Shown: positions 6,709 through 10,771 of the stretch, in pieces
How the letters are laid out: every line of letters starts with the position of its first letter
Numbering within the stretch: position 1 is the first letter of the stretch
DNA from: an uncultured Eubacteriales bacterium
GTDB taxonomy: Bacteria; Bacillota; Clostridia; Oscillospirales; UMGS1783
Assembly: GCA_905209135.1 (NCBI GenBank)
Contig: CAJLRT010000022.1
Location: 1-10,771, forward strand
Length of the DNA: 10,771 bases
Reading direction: 5' to 3'
The notes under the pieces: model-generated
What the model was told of the DNA's origin: nothing
What the model saw: the letters and a program-made list of their open reading frames with translations, nothing else
Database searches by the model: none
Position numbers and translations under genes: made by a program

Positions 6709-7485
6709 ATGGCGGTATCGCATAAGGGCGCGATCTCGTTCGGGCTCGTCCACATCCCCGTCGCCCTGCACACGGCGACGCAGGACAACGACGTCCGGTT
6801 CAACCAGCTCTGCAAGAGCGACCATTCGCGCGTTCGCTACAAAAAGGTCTGCTCCGGCTGCGGCAAAGAGGCCGCAGAGGACGAAATCGTCAAGGGGTTT
6901 GCCTATGAAAAGGATCAGTATGTCGTCGTAACCGACGAGGAGTTTGAACGGATCAAGACGGAAAAGGACCGTTCCCTGCAGATTATCCATTTTACCGACC
7001 TTTCTTCCATCGACCCGGTCTACTATGAAAAGTCCTACCACGTCGTGCCTGAAGCCGGCGGCGAAAAGGCGTTCGCGCTGCTGTGGCGGGCCATGCGGGA
7101 GGAGAACAAGGTCGCCGTCGCCAAGACGGTGATGGGCGTATCCGAGACCCTGCTCGCCATCATGCCCACCGATACGGGCCTGCTGATCGAAAAAATGTAC
7201 TATAAGGACGAAATCAAGGTCCTGCCCAGGGAGTATGTCGGCGCCGAGGTGTCGGATGCGGAGCTCGCCGTTGCAAAACAGCTCATCGGCGCGCTGGACA
7301 GGCCGTTCCAGCCGGAGCTGTACCACGACGAGTACCAGGCCCGCCTGCGCGCGCTCATTCAGGACAAGATCGCGGGCCGCGAAATCGTCGCGACCGCAGA
7401 GGAGAAGCCCGGCAATATCATCGACCTGATGTCCGCGCTCCAGCAGAGCGTGAAGGAGGCGGACAAGGCGCGCAGGACCGGCTGA
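6709..7485 (+). CDS. ku: Bacterial Ku protein (NHEJ DNA end-binding)
   Basis: Ku is a homodimeric ring that threads onto double-strand break ends and recruits the NHEJ ligase. The 258-aa product has the family start with GAISFGLVHIPV at 8-19, a C48-x-x-C51 pair, the conserved IVKGFAYEKDQYVVVTDEEFE at 60-80, and KTVMGVSETL at 139-148. Its length is close to usual for bacterial Ku, and there is no long Lys-rich C-terminal extension of the kind seen in some actinobacterial Ku proteins. The start is supported by GAGAGGTG at 6693-6700, eight bases before the ATG; that site is buried in a hairpin. The stop overlaps the ligase ATG by one base (TGATG), indicating translational coupling. No clear promoter was seen in the 71-base gap after the PII gene, and no terminator either, so read-through from upstream is possible. 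Confidence 0.96.
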   Translation: MAVSHKGAISFGLVHIPVALHTATQDNDVRFNQLCKSDHSRVRYKKVCSGCGKEAAEDEIVKGFAYEKDQYVVVTDEEFERIKTEKDRSLQIIHFTDLSSIDPVYYEKSYHVVPEAGGEKAFALLWRAMREENKVAVAKTVMGVSETLLAIMPTDTGLLIEKMYYKDEIKVLPREYVGAEVSDAELAVAKQLIGALDRPFQPELYHDEYQARLRALIQDKIAGREIVATAEEKPGNIIDLMSALQQSVKEADKARRTG

Positions 7486-8429
7486 TGGACGCCTTTGAAA
7501 AAAAGTCCGTCGCCCCCATGCTCATCGGCTTGAGCGCCGGCGCGTTTGACAGCGGGGATTTCATTTTTGAGCTGAAGCTGGACGGCGAGCGCTGCCTCGC
7601 CTATCTGGAGCAGGGGAACTGCGAGCTGCGCAACAAGCGCAACGACCGCCTGCTGCCCCGGTTCCCGGAGCTTGCGGGCATAGCGGCGCAGACCCGCGGC
7701 AGGTGCATTCTCGACGGCGAGCTGATCGTCGCGGTCAGCGGCCGGCCGAACTTTGCCGAAGTCCAGCGCCGCAGCCTGCTCTCCAACGCCTTTAAAATAG
7801 AACTCGCCGCGGAGAAACACCCCGCAAGCTTCGTCGCGTACGACATATTGTACCTGGACGGCCGGGAGCTGTTCGCCGTACCGCTTATGGAACGCAAGGC
7901 GCTCCTGTTTGAAACCGTGCGCCGGGAAACGGCGCTGCTCGCCCTGTCCCGGCATGTGGACGGCGCGGGCGTGCGCCTGTTTGAACAGGCCGCGGCGCAG
8001 GGGCTGGAGGGCGTCGTCGCCAAACGCAGGGACAGCCTGTACCGTCCGGGCCGGCGCACGAAAGACTGGGTGAAAATCAAGAATATGCAGGACGACGACT
8101 TCGTCGTCTGCGGCCGTTTGCGCAAGGCGGGCGGCGTCGCAAGCCTCGCGCTGGGCCAGTACCGGGACGGAACGCTTGTGTATAAAGGTCACGTCACCAT
8201 GGGCGTGTCCGGCCCGGACTATGCGCGCATCCAAGCCCAGCCGGCGGCGGACTGTCCCTTTGCCGCCGTGCCGGAGGGGAACGGGAACGCCGTCTGGCTC
8301 CGGCCGGAGCTTGTGTGCGTCGTTCAGTTCATGGAACGGACCGCCGGCGGCGGGATGCGCCAGCCCGTATTCAAGGGCCTGCGGCAGGACAAAACGCCGC
8401 AGGAATGCGTGGAAGCGAAAATATTTTGA
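7485..8429 (+). CDS. ATP-dependent DNA ligase, LigD ligase-domain type (NHEJ)
   Basis: It seals DNA breaks using ATP through a covalent lysyl-AMP intermediate and is the expected partner of the upstream Ku. The 314-aa protein contains the nucleotidyltransferase motifs in order: motif I KLDGER at 31-36 (Lys31 the adenylated residue), motif III FVAYDILYLDG at 116-126, motif IV EGVVAK at 175-180, motif V DWVKIK at 194-199. An OB-fold follows with VWLRPELVCVVQF (270-282) and FKGLRQDK (296-303). It corresponds to the ligase domain of LigD alone; the polymerase/primase and 3'-phosphoesterase domains found in multidomain LigD are absent and not encoded elsewhere in this window. Translation is coupled to ku through the TGATG overlap. 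An intrinsic terminator begins on the stop codon. Whether it is better called LigD or LigC-like needs a tree. Confidence 0.93.
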   Translation: MDAFEKKSVAPMLIGLSAGAFDSGDFIFELKLDGERCLAYLEQGNCELRNKRNDRLLPRFPELAGIAAQTRGRCILDGELIVAVSGRPNFAEVQRRSLLSNAFKIELAAEKHPASFVAYDILYLDGRELFAVPLMERKALLFETVRRETALLALSRHVDGAGVRLFEQAAAQGLEGVVAKRRDSLYRPGRRTKDWVKIKNMQDDDFVVCGRLRKAGGVASLALGQYRDGTLVYKGHVTMGVSGPDYARIQAQPAADCPFAAVPEGNGNAVWLRPELVCVVQFMERTAGGGMRQPVFKGLRQDKTPQECVEAKIF

Positions 8430-8457
8430 AACCGGATGCTTGCAAGCGTCCGGTTTT
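8429..8457 (+). terminator. Intrinsic terminator of the ku-ligase operon
   Basis: AAACCGGATGCT at 8429-8440 pairs with AGCGTCCGGTTT at 8445-8456, with one G-T wobble. The loop is TGCA, and TTTT runs to 8457. The stem starts on the last base of the ligase stop codon. Confidence 0.88.
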
Positions 8458-8467
8458 GTGTTATAAT
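8440..8467 (+). promoter_or_regulatory. Sigma-A type promoter of adenine deaminase, overlapping the terminator
   Basis: A perfect TATAAT at 8462-8467 has TTGCAA at 8440-8445 upstream with a 16-bp spacer. The -35 element is formed by the loop and inner stem of the terminator at 8429-8457. Transcription would start near 8474, about 50 bases before the deaminase ATG. Confidence 0.72.
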
Positions 8468-8523
8468 AGCAGAAAATACCCCATGTGCGGCGTATGCCGC
8501 CGGGGGAAATACGGAAAGGCGGT

Positions 8524-10350
8524 ATGGCAATGGCGCAGGGATTTGGGAAAACCCCGCTGTGGGAGTGTACGAAACAGCTCGCGGCCGTCGCGGCCGGCGA
8601 GCAGGCGGCGGAACTTGTGATTACGGACGCGCGGCTGGTCAACGTCTGTACGGGCGAGATCCTGCCGCATACCGGCGTGGCGGTCGCCGCAGGCCGGATC
8701 GCGCTTGTGGGCGACGCGGCGCACTGTATCGGCCCGGATACCGAAGTGGTGGACGCGGGCGGGAAATACCTCGCGCCCGGCTTCATGGACGGGCACATGC
8801 ACCTGGAGTCGGCCATGGTCACGGCGGGGGAGTACGCCCGCGCCGCCGTGCCGCACGGGACGACGGCCGTGTTCGCCGACCCGCATGAGATCTGCAACGT
8901 CATGGGCCTTGCGGGCGTGCAGGCCGTTGTGGAGGACGCGGCGCGCACGCCGCTGAAAGTGCTCGTAACAACGCCGGCCTGCGTGCCCGCCGTGCCCGGT
9001 TTCGAGGACTCCGGCGCGGAAATCGGGCCGGAGGACGTCCGCCGCACCATGGACTGGGACGCCGTAGTCGGGCTGGGCGAAATGATGAACTATCCCGGCG
9101 TCATTCAGGGCGACGCCCGCATGCACGCGGAGCTGGCCGCAACCCTGCGCGCCGGCAAAACGCCGACGGGCCATTTCCCGCTAAGGGACGCGCCGCGGGA
9201 GCTGAACGCGTATACCGCCTCCGGCGTGCGCTGCTGCCATGAGTCCACGCGCAGTCAGGATGCGCTCGCGAAAATGCGGCTCGGCATGTACGCCATGCTT
9301 CGCCAGGGTTCCGCCTGGCAGGACCTGAAAGAGACGGTCCGGGCCGTGACCGGGGGCAAAGTCGATCCGCGCTATGCCGTACTCGTGTCGGACGATCTGC
9401 ACCCCGGCACGCTCGCGCGCAAGGGACATATGGACCACATCCTGCGCCTGGCGGTGGAAGCGGGGCTGGACCCGGTCGTCGCCATCCAGATGGCGACGCT
9501 CAACTGCGCCCAGTGCTTCCGGCTCGACCATGAACTGGGTTCCATTGCGCCCGGCAAGTGCGCCGACATGGTTCTGCTGGAGGATCTGCGTTCGTTCCGT
9601 GTCCTGCGCACCTGGATCGACGGGGAGACGGCCGCTTCGGACGGCCGGTACGTACCCGACCTGCCGCCGTATGCGTATCCGGCCGAAGCGCTTCGCTCCG
9701 TCCGCGTCGGACGGGAGATCACCAAAGACGCGTTCCGTATCCCCGCGCCGGCCGCCGCGCCGTCCGTCCGCGTGCGCGCCATTGAAATACAGCCGCTTCA
9801 GGCCGGTACCGCGGAGCGGATCGTGAAGCTGCCCGTCTATGGCGGCTGCGTGCAGGCGGATACCGGCGCGGATATCGCCAAGGCGGCCGTATTTGAACGC
9901 CACAGGGCCACCGGCACGGTGGGGCTGGGCTTTGTAAAGGGGTTCGGCGTCCGGTCGGGCGCCATGGCCTCCACCGTCGCGCACGACGCGCACAATCTGC
10001 TCGTCGTCGGTGTGGACGACGGGGATATGGCGGTCGCGGCCCAGGCGCTGGCCGGCTGCGGCGGCGGGATGGCCGTCGTGCGCGGCGGCCGCGTGATCGG
10101 CCGCGTGGCGCTGCCCATAGCCGGCCTGATCAGTCCGCAGAGCGTTTCGGAGACGGCGGAACAGCTCGACCATCTGGCCGCCTGTTGGCGGGAGATAGGC
10201 TGCGAAGTGGAATCCCCGTTCATGACCATGGCCCTGCTCTCTCTTGCCTGCCTGCCGGAGCTGCGGCTGACGAACCGTGGACTGGTGGACTGCCGGTCGT
10301 TTGAATTTGTCGGCCTTTTTCCCGATTTCGGCACGCAAAACGAGCCATAA
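8524..10350 (+). CDS. ade: Adenine deaminase (AdeC/Ade type)
   Basis: It converts adenine to hypoxanthine and ammonia in purine salvage (EC 3.5.4.2); it is a cytosolic metal enzyme of the amidohydrolase superfamily. From ATG 8524 the product is 608 aa, within the usual range. Seen are the metal-binding GFMDGHMHLES (86-96; His91 and His93), HGTTAVFADPHE (111-122), GLGEMMNYPG (183-192), SDDLHPGTL (289-297) and the Ade-specific C-terminal domain with GAMASTVAHDAHNLLVVG (479-496). The usual Asp-His-Glu around 237-240 reads CCHE here. ATG 8524 is preferred because GGAAAGG (8513-8519) is just upstream; ATG 8530 fits AGGCGG (8517-8522) equally well, and an in-frame GTG at 8485 would give an unlikely Arg/Pro-rich extension. 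It has its own promoter and stands as a single gene. No clear terminator was seen after it. Confidence 0.95.
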   Translation: MAMAQGFGKTPLWECTKQLAAVAAGEQAAELVITDARLVNVCTGEILPHTGVAVAAGRIALVGDAAHCIGPDTEVVDAGGKYLAPGFMDGHMHLESAMVTAGEYARAAVPHGTTAVFADPHEICNVMGLAGVQAVVEDAARTPLKVLVTTPACVPAVPGFEDSGAEIGPEDVRRTMDWDAVVGLGEMMNYPGVIQGDARMHAELAATLRAGKTPTGHFPLRDAPRELNAYTASGVRCCHESTRSQDALAKMRLGMYAMLRQGSAWQDLKETVRAVTGGKVDPRYAVLVSDDLHPGTLARKGHMDHILRLAVEAGLDPVVAIQMATLNCAQCFRLDHELGSIAPGKCADMVLLEDLRSFRVLRTWIDGETAASDGRYVPDLPPYAYPAEALRSVRVGREITKDAFRIPAPAAAPSVRVRAIEIQPLQAGTAERIVKLPVYGGCVQADTGADIAKAAVFERHRATGTVGLGFVKGFGVRSGAMASTVAHDAHNLLVVGVDDGDMAVAAQALAGCGGGMAVVRGGRVIGRVALPIAGLISPQSVSETAEQLDHLAACWREIGCEVESPFMTMALLSLACLPELRLTNRGLVDCRSFEFVGLFPDFGTQNEP

Positions 10351-10367
10351 TTTGGCAGAGCTTTTGC

Positions 10368-10396
10368 TTGACAAACACGCCGGTAAATTGTAAAAT
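10368..10396 (+). promoter_or_regulatory. Strong sigma-A type promoter of the HPr-like gene
   Basis: A perfect TTGACA at 10368-10373 is separated by exactly 17 bp from TAAAAT at 10391-10396. The start would be near 10403, giving a leader of about 40 bases. This is the closest match to consensus in the window. Confidence 0.85.
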
Positions 10397-10443
10397 GTAT
10401 ACAGGGATTTGTGTACTGTAATTTGGAGAAAAGGAGCTGCACT

Positions 10444-10662
10444 ATGGTAAAAGAAATTATAATTAACAGCATCAGCGAACTGCAGGCGATCCAGCGTTTG
10501 GCCACGTCGGTCAAGGAGGACGTCTATTTCCATTCTCTGGACAATTCCATTATGGTGGACGCAAAGTCTTTCATCGGCCTGTTTACCCTCGATTTTTCCA
10601 AGCCCGTCCTGCTGGTAACGGAAAGCAAATTTGTCATGGACCGGGTCGAAAAGGGTCTCTAA
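10444..10662 (+). CDS. HPr-like / Crh-like small protein lacking the phosphorylated His
   Basis: The 72-aa product resembles HPr of the sugar phosphotransferase system. MVKEIIINSISELQA aligns with the first strand and active-site loop, and VDAKSFIGLFTLDFSK (38-53) with the KSIMGIMSL region around regulatory Ser46 of HPr; Ser42 here would be that serine. At the position of HPr catalytic His15 there is Gln14 (ELQAIQ where HPr has GLHARP), so it cannot carry phosphate for sugar uptake. Bacillus subtilis Crh, a catabolite-repression cofactor, also has Gln there, so a regulatory role through Ser phosphorylation is possible. Unlike Crh, it also lacks the following Arg-Pro and the usual C-terminal helix is short. 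The ATG is set by AAAGGAG at 10429-10435; earlier in-frame starts are in the leader. It is monocistronic with a strong promoter. Confidence 0.75.
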   Translation: MVKEIIINSISELQAIQRLATSVKEDVYFHSLDNSIMVDAKSFIGLFTLDFSKPVLLVTESKFVMDRVEKGL

Positions 10663-10709
10663 TCCGATTGTGTGCGCTGACGGCGGGCCTGCTCCCGACG
10701 TTATGCATG

Positions 10710-10771
10710 TAACCCCCGCAAGCGTCGATAACCCCTATACGTGAGGGTACCCCCTGCAAACGTAGGCAACC
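10710..10771. repeat. Degenerate 19-bp tandem repeat at the contig end
   Basis: Three full units start at 10710 (TAACCCCCGCAAGCGTCGA), 10729 (TAACCCCTATACGTGAGGG) and 10748 (TACCCCCTGCAAACGTAGG). A fourth begins at 10767 (CAACC) and is cut by the contig end. The spacing is exactly 19 each time; units 1 and 3 share 14 of 19 bases. There is no coding potential. The stretch 10663-10709 before it holds neither a gene nor a clear terminator. Confidence 0.6.

Noticed and set aside
7359..9050. 563-aa minus-strand ORF
   Set aside because: It lies opposite ku, ligase and adenine deaminase, all with clear motifs, and spans a terminator and promoter of the plus strand.
9181..10533. 450-aa minus-strand ORF
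   Set aside because: It is antisense to adenine deaminase, His/Arg-rich composition is a GC artefact, and no start signal is seen.
10710..10771. CRISPR array
   Set aside because: Units are 19 bp, contiguous and degenerate with no constant repeat plus unique spacer structure, and no cas gene is present.

Overview
This is one end of a contig from a Gram-positive, fairly GC-rich Firmicute, most likely a gut Clostridia/Oscillospiraceae-type bacterium. Evidence for this is the pair of sortase-anchored surface proteins with (S/N)PxTG-type sorting motifs and Cys-x-x-Cys modules, strong AGGAGG-type ribosome binding sites, TTGACA/TATAAT-type promoters, and a Ku plus DNA ligase pair. The lineage is inferred from protein style only. 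The first 33 bases are not genomic: they match the Illumina read-2 adapter, so the 5' end of the first gene is artificial.

Layout: (1) 40-4121 holds two secreted, wall-anchored proteins, each ending in an intrinsic terminator. The first carries a nearly perfect eukaryote-type ubiquitin domain directly after its signal peptide. By my count it matches human ubiquitin at 63 of 76 positions and keeps all seven lysines, but the terminal Gly-Gly is replaced by Asn-Pro. The second is a beta-helix-like adhesin type. (2) 4264-6637 is a transport unit: a good promoter, a leader with a terminator-like hairpin, a two-repeat DUF1538 membrane protein (a family with reported cation/proton antiport), and a protein made of two PII-like domains. 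A strong internal start site could also release the second PII domain alone. (3) 6709-8429 is a two-gene non-homologous end-joining operon, ku and a ligase-only LigD-type ligase, overlapping by one base. The ku ribosome binding site lies in a 10-bp hairpin. (4) 8440-10350 is an adenine deaminase gene whose promoter -35 lies inside the upstream terminator hairpin. (5) 10368-10662 is a small HPr-like gene with Gln where HPr has its phosphorylated His. (6) The contig ends in a degenerate 19-bp tandem repeat.

The most unusual content is the surface-displayed ubiquitin that cannot be conjugated by the usual chemistry. Next come the putative dual-product PII gene next to the DUF1538 transporter, and the three leader structures that may control the transporter, ku and the deaminase. 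No RNA gene, insertion sequence or CRISPR array was seen.
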